A stretch of 64,000 bases of DNA, from positions 124,001-188,000 of the IMG/VR virus record IMGVR_UViG_3300015360_000024, one strand, 5' to 3'. This document shows, one piece after another, positions 8,606 to 17,438 of the stretch (positions are counted from its first letter, which is position 1; every line of letters starts with the position of its first letter). The notes under the pieces were generated by a model. That model had not been told where the DNA came from. It saw only the letters and a list, made by a program, of their open reading frames with translations, and did not search any database. This DNA is from a virus. Both the position numbers and the translations under genes were made by a program.

Positions 8606-9934
8606 ATGACGCGCATCATTCCATTGACTGAGACGACGGACCCGGCTGCGGTAGCCGACCAGGCCGTTCTTTATTCGAAAGACGTGGCTGGCGTAACACA
8701 ACTCTTTGTACGACTTAGTGACGGTACTATCGTACAGATTAGCGGTGTAGGCGGGACTGCGTCACCTATTGTAGTTTGGACTGCCGCGAAGACGTGGGCG
8801 CAGGTCTATACTGAGATCACGTCGTTCAGCTCAAAGTGTGTCGTGCTCATTGAACCGAGCGGCGCCAATCGCAACATCACGACGGGAACCTACGACATCA
8901 ACGGCGTGCGGTTTATCGGCATGCCGCAGCTGACCGCAGCCACGGTTGGATATGGCGCGGTTAAGGTTGTGGTCGATGCGGCCGTCACGTTCTCACAGGA
9001 CGGAACCACTCTCTTTGCGGTGATTTCAAGCCAGGATGTGTTCTGGTATTTCAATAGTGCCGTCCAGCCTGTGCAGCTAGACAAGATTCGCATCCGTCTT
9101 GACGGCGGCAAGATGCATGCAGACGCAGGTTCTGTGTTTACAAACATCACAGAGGCGCGCATCTGCCTGACAGGCGGAGCACATCTTCAGGGATACAGCA
9201 ATGCGACGGATGCACTGATCCAGTTAAGTGATGCTGCCACGTGCGTGATCGAATCCTATACAGGACATGTCATGCAGGACATCGTCAATACGCCAAAAAC
9301 CGCGTTTAGTACAACCGTTGAACTGTGGACTGACCCCGCTAGCGTGGTGTACACGTCCGGCAGTGGAGGTTGGTTTCGATCTGCCAACACCACGCCTACC
9401 TATAAGAGTTTCTGGGGCGGAAGTTCCACCCCTGGCGCTGATGCGAATTCTCTTGCGAAGGTGTCGGCCAACGGCACATTCCATAAACCATATGTAGACA
9501 ACAGCGGTAACTGGGGCAACATCGTCGACCCCCTCACCCTTAACAACGTCGTAGTTAATACGATGTTGACCAGTTATGGCATCACGCTGCTCGGGGCAGA
9601 GCTACAACTGAACTCACAAGCGGATGTTGCTTCGCCTGGTACCAAGCCAATCGATGATTACGCGCTTTCGTACACTGGATCAATTTTTATCATGCAGAAC
9701 ACCACTGCAGGAGGCACAACGATTAACAGTCTCGCCACGATTGGCAGTGGGTTGACGTTGTTCATGTTAATGAACGTTGGGTCGTCAGGAACCCTGACGC
9801 TAAAACACGAGACGGGAACGACACCGTCTTATCGTTTCTCGCTCGCAGGTGCGGTAGATCGTGTTCTTGCAGTCGGCGAAGGTGTTTGGGTTCTGCGAGA
9901 TTTTGTGCGAAATCGCTGGCGGCTAGTTGGTTGA
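8606..9934 (+). CDS. Tail fibre/appendage protein
   Basis: I place the start at ATG 8606, eight bases after the previous stop and just after GAGGGTGAT, giving 442 residues beginning MTRIIPLTETTDP. A longer in-frame start would overlap the previous gene by over 100 bases. The N-terminus (AVLYSKDVAGVTQLFVRLSDG) resembles N-terminal domains of phage tail appendages. The middle holds repeating short strands with Gly and Asn turns, which could be a right-handed beta-helix. No catalytic motif is apparent. It is placed among fibre genes. Confidence 0.7.
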   Translation: MTRIIPLTETTDPAAVADQAVLYSKDVAGVTQLFVRLSDGTIVQISGVGGTASPIVVWTAAKTWAQVYTEITSFSSKCVVLIEPSGANRNITTGTYDINGVRFIGMPQLTAATVGYGAVKVVVDAAVTFSQDGTTLFAVISSQDVFWYFNSAVQPVQLDKIRIRLDGGKMHADAGSVFTNITEARICLTGGAHLQGYSNATDALIQLSDAATCVIESYTGHVMQDIVNTPKTAFSTTVELWTDPASVVYTSGSGGWFRSANTTPTYKSFWGGSSTPGADANSLAKVSANGTFHKPYVDNSGNWGNIVDPLTLNNVVVNTMLTSYGITLLGAELQLNSQADVASPGTKPIDDYALSYTGSIFIMQNTTAGGTTINSLATIGSGLTLFMLMNVGSSGTLTLKHETGTTPSYRFSLAGAVDRVLAVGEGVWVLRDFVRNRWRLVG

Positions 9935-9966
9935 TGCGATTTATTGCCTTTCATAAGTAGGATTTC

Positions 9967-10800
9967 ATGAAGACCGCGCATCAGATCACGCCAAACCCGC
10001 AGCAAAATCAGGACGTATCTAACAAGCAATACGTTGATGCTACGGCTGCGGGTGATGCGGCAGTAGTCTTTGATGACGCCGTTCCAGCAAACCAGCTAAA
10101 TATTAGGTCTGATCGCGGAAGTAATCAGAGTCCGATAAACAACGCGCAGTCGCAGATTACAAACTTTGGATCACAGGACGGCCTCGTTGATCCTGCGGCC
10201 GTTGGCGCCACCGCCAAGGGAGCCGTGATTGGCGGTGGTGACGACAACACGGCCTCAGGTCTCTACTCAACGGTGCCCGGTGGCGCTGGGAACAAGGCGA
10301 CTGGGCAGTATGCGTTCGCGGCAGGGCTTCGCGCACTGGCGAATAAGAGCGGACAGATTGCCACCGCAGGCGGTGCCTTTAATGTCGCTGGCGACGCGCA
10401 GACCGGATGGATGGTCGTTCGTATTGGAACGCCAGGTGTTGGTGCTGGCGAGTCGATGGAACTCGGCGCAGGTAACTCGTCAGACCAGTACATCCTATTG
10501 GATGACGACAAGGCATACACGATCGTCGTCTCCGCAGTCGCTCGTGGTCTCGTGAGCGGAAATCCGTGCATGCAGAGCTTCAGGCAGACGTTCGCCGTTC
10601 GACGTGAGTCTGGAACGTCAATTATTGCTGCCTCTGGCGTACTGGAGCAGATGGGCGACGCGGCAGCGAACTCATGGACTTTGGTGGCATCTATCGGTGC
10701 CGGACCAGATCGATTCAGCCTGACCGTAAACACTGGGATTACGACGAGTTCAGTCCGAGTTGTCGCCAAAGTTGAGCTGACTGAAGTGCAGAACCCCTGA
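9967..10800 (+). CDS. Adhesin-like protein with YadA-head-type repeats
   Basis: A 277-residue protein. Residues ~75-125 carry short repeats around Gly-Ala-Ser (AVIGGGDDNTASG, TVPGGAGNKATG, YAFAAGLRALANKSG), which match the left-handed beta-roll head repeats of trimeric autotransporter adhesins. The N-terminus has the NKQYVDA element common in trimeric tail fibres. The last 130 residues form a separate beta-rich domain with DDDKAYTIVVSA. A TAGGA ribosome site precedes the ATG; a weak promoter-like pair (TTGATG at 9931, TAAGTA at 9954) also lies there. The role is probably host surface binding. Confidence 0.7.
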   Translation: MKTAHQITPNPQQNQDVSNKQYVDATAAGDAAVVFDDAVPANQLNIRSDRGSNQSPINNAQSQITNFGSQDGLVDPAAVGATAKGAVIGGGDDNTASGLYSTVPGGAGNKATGQYAFAAGLRALANKSGQIATAGGAFNVAGDAQTGWMVVRIGTPGVGAGESMELGAGNSSDQYILLDDDKAYTIVVSAVARGLVSGNPCMQSFRQTFAVRRESGTSIIAASGVLEQMGDAAANSWTLVASIGAGPDRFSLTVNTGITTSSVRVVAKVELTEVQNP

Positions 10801-10818
10801 TAGTCTGAGCTAGAGATC

Positions 10819-11691
10819 ATGACCAGCACGAACAAGATGTTGTGGCCGTACCCGAACAAGGATTCAGATCCTTGGTTTGCCGGGTTCGAGTCGATGACCG
10901 GAGCGATGGATGCTTCCGGCTACGCGGCGCGCGAAGACCGCAATATCCTGATCTCTGGCGGTGGGACGGTGTCGTTTGTTGCTTCGACCGGGCTGCTGAC
11001 CTGGTCGGCGGCGATCGTCCTCATGTCTCCGATCTCAGGGTACAAGCTGACGCTGCCAGCCGGATCGGCTGTTCTGGTGGACGGTGCGAGCCTGTATGTA
11101 AACGTTGTTAGGGCACCAACAGGCAACTCTTCACTGGCGTCGTTCGTATCCGCTCAGGTTCCAAACACCGATAGCGCGATGTTGTTGGCGGTTCGAAACG
11201 GGGCTGCTGTCTACTTTCGAAACGGATCCGAGGTTGGGGACGGACAGTCGAAAACGCTCTTTAGCTCCGGAGGTCTGCAGACCGGATCGTCTCTCATCTC
11301 GATTGTTAAGATGGCGACGCGTGAGAGCCACGGCTCGGATACAGCTCTCGTTTGCGGTGGTGATGCCTTAGATCCGGTTGCGTTCGATATCCCTGGCTTT
11401 ACAAAGACCATGGTATTTCGAGCAGTTGCTGCAAACGGCGATATTGGACTTAGCACCACCGTCAAGTTGTACAATCTAACGGACAGCGATCTGATCGCGA
11501 CGCTGACCTTTACTTCGACTTCCCCAACCAAGATGGATGCTGTCCTTACCCAGGGAACTGGCGTCGGACAGATCGATCCAGGGTACAAGATCTACGAAAT
11601 AAGAATCGCACTCGGCGCCCCGTCCGGAGGGCCAACGGAGACTGTCGAGCTGTACGCAGCTGAAATAATCATCACCAATACAGCTACTTAG
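10819..11691 (+). CDS. Tail fibre/adhesin protein, paralogue B
   Basis: A 290-residue paralogue of the protein at 4392-5576; the first ~150 residues align without large gaps (MLWPYPNKDSDPWFAGF, DASGYAAREDRNI, PNTDSAMLLAVRNG). The C-terminal 130 residues differ and form a compact beta-sandwich-like domain (TVKLYNLTDSDLIATLTF). Conserved base plus variable tip is the usual pattern for receptor-binding variants. About 100 bases without a gene follow, in which GGACGC and GCGTCC could pair at long range. Confidence 0.7.
   Translation: MTSTNKMLWPYPNKDSDPWFAGFESMTGAMDASGYAAREDRNILISGGGTVSFVASTGLLTWSAAIVLMSPISGYKLTLPAGSAVLVDGASLYVNVVRAPTGNSSLASFVSAQVPNTDSAMLLAVRNGAAVYFRNGSEVGDGQSKTLFSSGGLQTGSSLISIVKMATRESHGSDTALVCGGDALDPVAFDIPGFTKTMVFRAVAANGDIGLSTTVKLYNLTDSDLIATLTFTSTSPTKMDAVLTQGTGVGQIDPGYKIYEIRIALGAPSGGPTETVELYAAEIIITNTAT
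10835..10877 (+). repeat. 43-base direct repeat, copy 2
   Basis: The second copy of the identical stretch at 4408-4450, again near the start of an adhesin gene. The two copies are 6.4 kb apart, so homologous recombination between them would delete the large fibre genes in between or exchange adhesin tips. Confidence 0.85.
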
Positions 11692-11790
11692 CGGACGCCG
11701 CTTAGTTTCGCAACGTATTCCATGGTTCGGGATATCCTGATCGTAACCGAAATGAGCGTCCACTCCGATAAAGAGACAGGTTGGTGACCA

Positions 11791-12273
11791 GTGCCACCGC
11801 CTGGACGCACGCTCGTTCGTTATGAGCAGCTCAGACGAACTGAGCCAGTTGGAGTCGAGCCTCTAGATGATGGCAAGCTCGCTAAGGGTAGGTATTTCTT
11901 GGCAGATTGTCTCATGACGGACGTGATTGGTCATTGCGTTTATGTTACAGGGGCCGCCGTTCTTGGATTTCCGCAGGTCACCAGGACCGACATCAAGACA
12001 ATCGGCCTTGTGAAGCCTGCGCTCGGGATCATCGTTGAGAAGTCAGCGGTTACTCGCTGCCTGGTGATGACGTTCGGCGAGGCGGAGGTGTCTCCGGCGA
12101 TCCTAATTCCAGGCCAGCCTTACTGGGTTGGCGATGACGGAAAGATTACCGACGTATTGCCGGTGCCAGATCCAGGAGGCAAGATTGCTTGCCAGATTAT
12201 CGGTTCGGCCATTGATGTAGGACGGCTACTGATCAACCCAGAGCGACGCCCAACAATCAGAACAGATCCGTGA
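11791..12273 (+). CDS. Uncharacterised virion-type protein
   Basis: A 160-residue protein with a GTG start. It is beta-rich, with DDGKLAKGRYFLAD near residue 27 and PGQPYWVGDDGKITD near residue 105; these resemble the KLAKGR and AGDPFYL elements in the last third of the protein at 12747-13988. The two may share a small capsid/tail decoration-type beta domain. No enzymatic motif was seen. Confidence 0.65.
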   Translation: MPPPGRTLVRYEQLRRTEPVGVEPLDDGKLAKGRYFLADCLMTDVIGHCVYVTGAAVLGFPQVTRTDIKTIGLVKPALGIIVEKSAVTRCLVMTFGEAEVSPAILIPGQPYWVGDDGKITDVLPVPDPGGKIACQIIGSAIDVGRLLINPERRPTIRTDP

Positions 12274-12290
12274 TAGTAGAGGAGCCGTAG

Positions 12291-12728
12291 ATGCCGCCGC
12301 GTAAAAAGATGAACGGCACCGAGCCCAAAAAGAATGGGACGGTACCAGATGCAACAAAGCATGTTGATGATGATGGCTTCCTTTGCCTGAAGGGTGACCT
12401 GTTTTGGCGATGGCGTGCTCTCGACGCTGAGCTAAGAGCGGCCATCGCTGAGATGGAATCAGCGCAGCAGCAGATCCAAGTTGAGATAGCCAAGCAACCA
12501 GAACTGTCGGCGCTCCTTCAGAGGAAGGCCGCGCTTGCTGGTACTATTTCTACGGCCAAGACCGAACTACTAACGGTGCAGGGAGAGATCGAGAACGCCC
12601 TTGGTATCTCTCTCAAAGAGCATGCGTTTGACGACAAAACCGGGCGACTCTATAATCTAACAGCTGAGGGCTCTCAAGGAGATCCAATGAAGCCGAAATC
12701 TCGTAGGCAGAAATCGGCATCAGTATAA
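12291..12728 (+). CDS. Small coiled-coil protein
   Basis: A 145-residue protein with a good SD (GAGGAG) before ATG. A basic N-terminus (PPRKKMNGTEPKKNG) leads to a helical region at about residues 40-110 with heptad-like spacing (LDAELRAAIAEMESAQQQIQ), then a basic Ser-rich tail. It is encoded between two virion-type genes. It could be a tail assembly helper or a minor virion protein; the family is not recognised. Confidence 0.65.
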   Translation: MPPRKKMNGTEPKKNGTVPDATKHVDDDGFLCLKGDLFWRWRALDAELRAAIAEMESAQQQIQVEIAKQPELSALLQRKAALAGTISTAKTELLTVQGEIENALGISLKEHAFDDKTGRLYNLTAEGSQGDPMKPKSRRQKSASV

Positions 12729-12746
12729 CCTCAGGGGAGAATTACC

Positions 12747-13988
12747 ATGGCACTGCGTAAGTTTCTATTTCAGAACCAGACCGAAGGATTCCACGAGGAG
12801 TTCTCAGCCGGTGATTCTCTCAATATGGTTGGCAGCAAGATCGAGAACCTTCTCGATCCTACTGGACCGCAGGATGCTGCAACCAAGTTCTACGTCGATA
12901 GCGTTGCGACTGGACTCGATCTGAAGGCATCGTCGCGCGTATCGCCGACCGCCGACTTCAGCACGTACACCAGCGCAGGTTCCGGCGTCGGCAAGACACT
13001 GACGGCGCCGACTGCCTCGGCCACACACAACACGCAGGACGGCGTTCTGCTCGTTGTTGGCAACCGTGTTCTCGTCACGACGGCCGGCGGTAACACCACG
13101 ACCCCGGACCTGGATAACGGTATCTATACGGTCTTCTCGCTCGGAAACGGCGCAGGCACCAGTTTCGTGCTGACCCGTGCTACCGACGCAGATCAAAACG
13201 CCGAGGTCACAGCTGGTCTATTCACCTTCGTCACTGAAGGCACTGCGAACGCAGATACCGGCTGGGTGCTGGTTACGAATGATCCGATCACTGTCGATAC
13301 GACTGCACTGCAGTTCACGCAGTTCAGTTCAACGAATGCGTATACGTTTGATCAGGGTCTCTCGAACACGGGCGGATCGATCAAAGTCGAACTGGATACG
13401 GCAGCGGACGCCCAGGGCGCTGGTGCTGGTGGCGGTAGCTCGGGCCTTGAGTTCGACGTCAATACAGCCGCTGGCAAGGTCCGCGTTGCTGTGTCGACTA
13501 CCGGCAGTATTAATCGCCTGGCCGACGGTATTGGTCTGGAGTTGGATCCGACCGCCAACACGGCAGGCAATAACTTCTCGCTGTCCTCGACGGCAACTGG
13601 TCTCAAGGTGCTGCGTGCGCCGAAGACCGAAGAGAATTACATCGCCAACGAGGCGTTCGCTGTTGGCGATCCAGTTGCGTGGGCGGCAGGCGTCAATGAC
13701 AAGCTTGCCAAGGGTCGTGCTGATACCGACGCGAAGAGCCGCATTGTCGGCATCGCGCGTACGGCATCTACCGCACTCAACGATACGGCTGCAATCGTGT
13801 CTGAGGGCGTTGCAACCGGCACGCTGACTGGCGCAACGGCCGGCGATCCGTTCTACCTGCAGGCTACCGGCGGCGTCGGAACGTTTGCCTCGATCACTTC
13901 AGGCAAGCGCGTCGTTCGTCTTGGCTTTGCCAAGAACGCGACCGATCTGTTCGTCGACATCATGGATCTCGGCAAGAAGGCGGCGTAA
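12747..13988 (+). CDS. Tail fibre/virion surface protein
   Basis: A 413-residue protein preceded by GGGGAG. The N-terminus has TGPQDAATKFYVDSVATGLD, the linker found in trimeric fibres. It is followed by a widespread phage fibre domain at about residues 55-195, recognised by DGVLL.VGNRVLV, DNGIYTV, RATDADQNAEVTAGLFTF and ADTGWVLVTNDPITVD. The C-terminal part (from ~295) is a smaller beta domain with AVGDPVAWA and GDPFYLQATGG. The domain type is known from many phage tails; the exact receptor is unknown. Confidence 0.75.
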   Translation: MALRKFLFQNQTEGFHEEFSAGDSLNMVGSKIENLLDPTGPQDAATKFYVDSVATGLDLKASSRVSPTADFSTYTSAGSGVGKTLTAPTASATHNTQDGVLLVVGNRVLVTTAGGNTTTPDLDNGIYTVFSLGNGAGTSFVLTRATDADQNAEVTAGLFTFVTEGTANADTGWVLVTNDPITVDTTALQFTQFSSTNAYTFDQGLSNTGGSIKVELDTAADAQGAGAGGGSSGLEFDVNTAAGKVRVAVSTTGSINRLADGIGLELDPTANTAGNNFSLSSTATGLKVLRAPKTEENYIANEAFAVGDPVAWAAGVNDKLAKGRADTDAKSRIVGIARTASTALNDTAAIVSEGVATGTLTGATAGDPFYLQATGGVGTFASITSGKRVVRLGFAKNATDLFVDIMDLGKKAA

Positions 13989-13990
13989 TC

Positions 13991-14200
13991 GTGCCTTCTG
14001 TTCCTCGCAGGGGCCGCTTGCTGGATAAAACCAAGTTCGCCACTCAGCGTGGCGGCATGACCCAGCAGGAGTTGGCCGATGAGGCTGATATTCCACTCTC
14101 CTGCGTCGTTAAGGCTGAGCGTCTAGGTCGGCGAACGAATCAGACGGTTATCTCCAAGCTCGTTGAAGCGCTTGGCTGCGCAGAGAATCAGATCGTCTAA
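13991..14200 (+). CDS. Small XRE/Cro-type helix-turn-helix protein
   Basis: A 69-residue protein with a GTG start two bases after the previous stop. Residues ~22-62 (GGMTQQELADEADIPLSCVV.AERLGRR..QTVISKLVEALGC) are a typical Cro/CI-family helix-turn-helix, with the recognition helix near SCVVKAE. It is encoded in the middle of structural genes, where a DNA-binding regulator is not expected. It may act in late-gene control or DNA binding during assembly. The fold is well supported, the role is not. Confidence 0.75.
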   Translation: MPSVPRRGRLLDKTKFATQRGGMTQQELADEADIPLSCVVKAERLGRRTNQTVISKLVEALGCAENQIV

Positions 14201-14208
14201 GGAACTAA

Positions 14209-14760
14209 GTGGCTGTCGGACCCGATCGCGTCCAGGTTATCAAGCGAGAGTCTGCAGCCCTGGGCGGGGATGCAGCCGAGGACGTTGATTACCTGGAGCC
14301 AATCAGCGCCCAGGAAGACGCGATCGAGGCGGCCGGCATTTACATGCAGGACGCCTCGAATCGCGATGAGGCCGTGTGGATCGAGCGCAATGGCTCGAAC
14401 ATGCGGTTCTTCGACGTTGCCAACCCGGGCGGATATTCACTGACACAGCTCGCCACTGGCGGCGCTGGCATCACGTACAACGAATTCCTCCTCGATAACG
14501 AGCCCACAGCTGAGACTGGCGCGACCGACTGCACCTATACGCCCACGTACACCGGCATCAAGGTCACGAAGGAGGAGTGGAAGAGGAACGATACGACGCT
14601 CGTCAAGAGCATCGACTACACGTACACTGGGATCTCGGTGACCTCAGAAGTACGGAAGGTGTTCGCGGCCGACGGGACTACCATTGTGGCCCAGGTGACG
14701 TGGACGCATTCATACACGGGGATCAATCTGACGGGCTCGACTATGGTAAGAAACGTGTGA
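14209..14760 (+). CDS. Virion-type protein with YTGI repeats
   Basis: A 183-residue protein with GTG start. The first ~90 residues are acidic and then describe a particle-type domain (WIERNGSNMRFFDVANPGGYSL). The C-terminal third contains three copies of a ~30-residue beta repeat marked by (T)YTGI.VT / SYTGINLTG. It is tightly packed with the helix-turn-helix gene before and the 566-residue protein after. Probably a structural or decoration protein. Confidence 0.65.
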   Translation: MAVGPDRVQVIKRESAALGGDAAEDVDYLEPISAQEDAIEAAGIYMQDASNRDEAVWIERNGSNMRFFDVANPGGYSLTQLATGGAGITYNEFLLDNEPTAETGATDCTYTPTYTGIKVTKEEWKRNDTTLVKSIDYTYTGISVTSEVRKVFAADGTTIVAQVTWTHSYTGINLTGSTMVRNV

Positions 14761-14761
14761 G

Positions 14762-16462
14762 ATGGGCGTAGTCGTCAACCCAGTGATCTCCATCCTGTAC
14801 GACGCAAACGGCGTCGCGATGGCCGTTCAGGTTGGTGCTGCGATTCCTGGCAGCACTCCAGCTATTATGGTTGCCGGCAGTGACGGCACCAACGCGCGCT
14901 ACATGCGGGTGGCGGCCGATGGCACCGTCCGTATAGATCCGACCGGGACCACGACTCAGCCAATATCAGCCGCATCGCTTCCGCTGCCAGCTGGCGCTGC
15001 TACGGCTGCCCTGCAGACACAGCCTGGCGTCGATATTGGTGACGTTACTGTCAACAACGGCACTGCTGGTGCGGCCGTCAATATTCAAGATGGCGGCAAC
15101 TCGATCACTGTCGATGCGACCTCGTGGCCGCTTCCAACTGGAGCCGCTACAGAGGCGACGCTTCTGACGATGCTCACGTTGGCTGGTTTTCAGGCGAGGA
15201 TAAATACCCTCGGCCAGAAGAACATGGCCAACTCGACGCCGTTCGTGATCGCTTCCGACCAGACGGTCATCCCGATCTCTGACAATTCTGGATCACTGAC
15301 CGTTGATGCGACCTCTTGGCCGCTTCCGACAGGCGCAGCGACTTCAGCGCTTCAGACCACAGGCAACACCAGCCTCAACAACATCGATACCAAGATGCCC
15401 GCGCAGGGCCAGGCGACGATGTCCGCGAGCACGCCGGTCGTCATCGCAAGCAACCAGAGCGCGGTTGCTTCGAAGAACGCTGCCGCATCACAAGACGATG
15501 GGCATTCGGCGTCTATCGGAGCGACAGCCGATGCCGACACGGCGCTCACGGTCATCGGACGGCTCAAGCAGATCATCACACGCCTCGCGGGAGGTCTGCC
15601 GGCCGCATTGGTCGGAGGTCGGCTCAATCAGAACATGGGTTCGTGGTTCGGCTCGACGGTGCCAACCGTCGGCCAGAAGGTGATGGCGCAGTCGATCCCG
15701 GTCTGCATGCCGACCGATCAGACGGCGGTGCTGGTCACGTTCACCGGCACGCGTACGGGTGCGGTTGGGTCGATCGTTTCTCTTGGTGGCTCCACGGCCG
15801 GCATACTCCAGACCATGCGGGCGACCGCTTATACCGAGCAAGGGTCGCAAGCACAGCGTTCATTCAAGTCGAACAACGTCAACGACACGTCTGCGGGCAC
15901 TGGCGCTCGCACGGTCAAGTTCATCTACTACAGCAACACGGGTGCCGGACCGTTCACCGAGACGGTGACGCTCAACGGCACCACGGCGGTCGCCACGGTC
16001 GCCACGGACATTCGCTTCATCGAATCCATGGAGGTGGTCACTTCTGGATCCGGTGGTGCGAACGCTGGAACGATCACGATGTCCGTCAACAACGCGGGCG
16101 GTGGTGGAACCATCGGTTCTATCGGCGTCAGCAGTATCGTCACAGGCCTCGGGGACAACAAGACGTTGTGGGCGCACCACTATGTTGCTGTGGGTGTCAT
16201 TGCGAGCTTGTCCACCTTGATCGTCGGAGCGCAGTCCAGCGGCTCTGGTACTTCAGCTCGATTTTTCGTCAAGGCACAGTCCGTGCTGACAGCCAACGCA
16301 ACAGAGACACTCGTCGGTGACGTTCTGCTTGTGCAGGGCGCATTCTCGCGCCTCTTCAACTTCTACGTGAAGGTCACAGGGTTCTCACGTCTCACTGTGT
16401 ATGCAGTTCCATCCAACAACAACGCAACGCTCTCCGCAGCGTTTGACTACTCGGAGACCTAG
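14762..16462 (+). CDS. Repeat-containing virion structural protein
   Basis: A 566-residue protein, Gly/Ala/Thr rich. Residues ~75-245 contain repeats built from LP.G.AT.A.L, VDATSWPLPTGAAT and STP.VIAS(D/N)Q, a pattern seen in many phage virion proteins, where it probably forms an extended stalk. The C-terminal ~240 residues form a beta domain that begins about VTFTGTRTGAVGSIVSLGG. No catalytic motif. The next gene starts three bases after the stop. Confidence 0.7.
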   Translation: MGVVVNPVISILYDANGVAMAVQVGAAIPGSTPAIMVAGSDGTNARYMRVAADGTVRIDPTGTTTQPISAASLPLPAGAATAALQTQPGVDIGDVTVNNGTAGAAVNIQDGGNSITVDATSWPLPTGAATEATLLTMLTLAGFQARINTLGQKNMANSTPFVIASDQTVIPISDNSGSLTVDATSWPLPTGAATSALQTTGNTSLNNIDTKMPAQGQATMSASTPVVIASNQSAVASKNAAASQDDGHSASIGATADADTALTVIGRLKQIITRLAGGLPAALVGGRLNQNMGSWFGSTVPTVGQKVMAQSIPVCMPTDQTAVLVTFTGTRTGAVGSIVSLGGSTAGILQTMRATAYTEQGSQAQRSFKSNNVNDTSAGTGARTVKFIYYSNTGAGPFTETVTLNGTTAVATVATDIRFIESMEVVTSGSGGANAGTITMSVNNAGGGGTIGSIGVSSIVTGLGDNKTLWAHHYVAVGVIASLSTLIVGAQSSGSGTSARFFVKAQSVLTANATETLVGDVLLVQGAFSRLFNFYVKVTGFSRLTVYAVPSNNNATLSAAFDYSET

Positions 16463-16464
16463 AC

Positions 16465-16755
16465 GTGATCAGCTTCGGCAACCTTCCACAACGCTCCGGT
16501 GACTGGACGTACTTCAAACCGTTCATCGCGTCCAAGACACTCAAGGTCCAGTACGAGGACGACGGCTTCGTGTACCTGATTTACGGATATGACGGTCCGG
16601 AGGTTCTCGTGTGTACGATCTGGAGGAGCATCGTCCCTCCGTCGGTCGTCAATGGCGGCTACAGCCAGGCGCAGAACGACACTGACAAAGCAGACTTCGA
16701 GACCAACTACAAACCGACAGCGAACGGCTGGATTCAGGGCGCGTCCAAGACGTAG
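16465..16755 (+). CDS. Small virion-type protein ending at in-frame amber codon
   Basis: A 96-residue protein with a GTG start, beginning MISFGNLPQRSGDWTYFKPF. The segment GGYSQAQNDTDKADFETNYK resembles N-terminal parts of longer phage virion proteins that I know only by pattern. It ends with TAG at 16753-16755, and the same frame stays open without a break into the next gene, so the two may be halves of one protein. Confidence 0.65.
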   Translation: MISFGNLPQRSGDWTYFKPFIASKTLKVQYEDDGFVYLIYGYDGPEVLVCTIWRSIVPPSVVNGGYSQAQNDTDKADFETNYKPTANGWIQGASKT

Positions 16756-16806
16756 CTAAAGACCTACGTCGTCGAAGTTGCGCTCGCGGGCGCCAACGCC
16801 AAGGAC

Positions 16807-17244
16807 ATGCTTTCGATCTTCAATCCCGCAGCATCGGGAAAGATCGTCAAGCTTCGTGAAGCCTGGGCAACGGTTCCATCTTCTTCTGGCGCTATGGTCA
16901 TCATTCCGTTCGAGATTCGACACGCGACTGCCATTACAACCGGAACTGTCGTCAACGAGAAATCGTTGGACATAGGAGATGCCAACAGTGCTGTAGCTGT
17001 TGTGCGTCAGGCTCCGACAGGGATTACCGATCATGCGATACCTGTGTGGTGGACATGGGTTGAGCAAATCAACACGGTGCAGGGATCTACCAACGCGCAT
17101 AGTGAAACACTGAGCGACAGTTCATCAATCTCAGAGATAAAACCGTTGACCTTACGTGAGGGGAACGGCGCGTACCTGCGACAAATCGCTACGAACACGA
17201 GTACATTCCGTATGGGCTTTCTGTTCACAGAGGAGATTCCGTGA
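16807..17244 (+). CDS. Virion-type protein, possibly translated by readthrough
   Basis: The first ATG gives 145 residues (MLSIFNPAASGKIVKLREAW). However, the preceding 17 codons (16756-16806: LKTYVVEVALAGANAKD) look like the natural first strand of the same domain, and they are separated from the 96-residue gene only by an in-frame TAG. No NTG start codon exists between the TAG and the ATG, and the AAGG before the ATG is only two bases away, too close for a normal SD. Readthrough, an unusual start, or a recent nonsense mutation are all possible. The remainder is a beta domain ending in FRMGFLFTEE. Confidence 0.65.
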   Translation: MLSIFNPAASGKIVKLREAWATVPSSSGAMVIIPFEIRHATAITTGTVVNEKSLDIGDANSAVAVVRQAPTGITDHAIPVWWTWVEQINTVQGSTNAHSETLSDSSSISEIKPLTLREGNGAYLRQIATNTSTFRMGFLFTEEIP

Positions 17245-17438
17245 GTCTTGAATTCTTTCCACTGGTAACCGAGGTCTCTGAGAACACGGCCGTTACGGAA
17301 CGCATGCAGGTCTATCGCGCCAAGATTCTTGGCGGGTGGCTCGTGCTAGTAACAAGCCAGGTCGCTGGATATCAGCATGAAAAATTAACGTTTGTGCCCG
17401 ACGCTGATCACACCTGGAATGGAGAATCGCTGCCATGA
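17241..17438 (+). CDS. Small uncharacterised protein
   Basis: A 65-residue protein with GTG start overlapping the previous TGA; its stop overlaps the ATG of the lipase gene. It is beta-rich (RMQVYRAKILGGWLVLV) and has no recognisable motif. Coupling to both neighbours suggests co-translation. Confidence 0.6.
   Translation: MSLEFFPLVTEVSENTAVTERMQVYRAKILGGWLVLVTSQVAGYQHEKLTFVPDADHTWNGESLP

Noticed and set aside
14990-15500. Possible CRISPR-like repeats
   Set aside because: The repeated sequence is a coding repeat (PTGAAT/STPVVIAS) in the open frame, with variable spacing and no leader or cas genes.
16753-16755. Genome-wide reassignment of TAG
   Set aside because: Many other genes here end at TAG in normal positions (for example 3081, 5576, 39947, 47620), so the whole genome is not TAG-recoded; only local readthrough remains possible.
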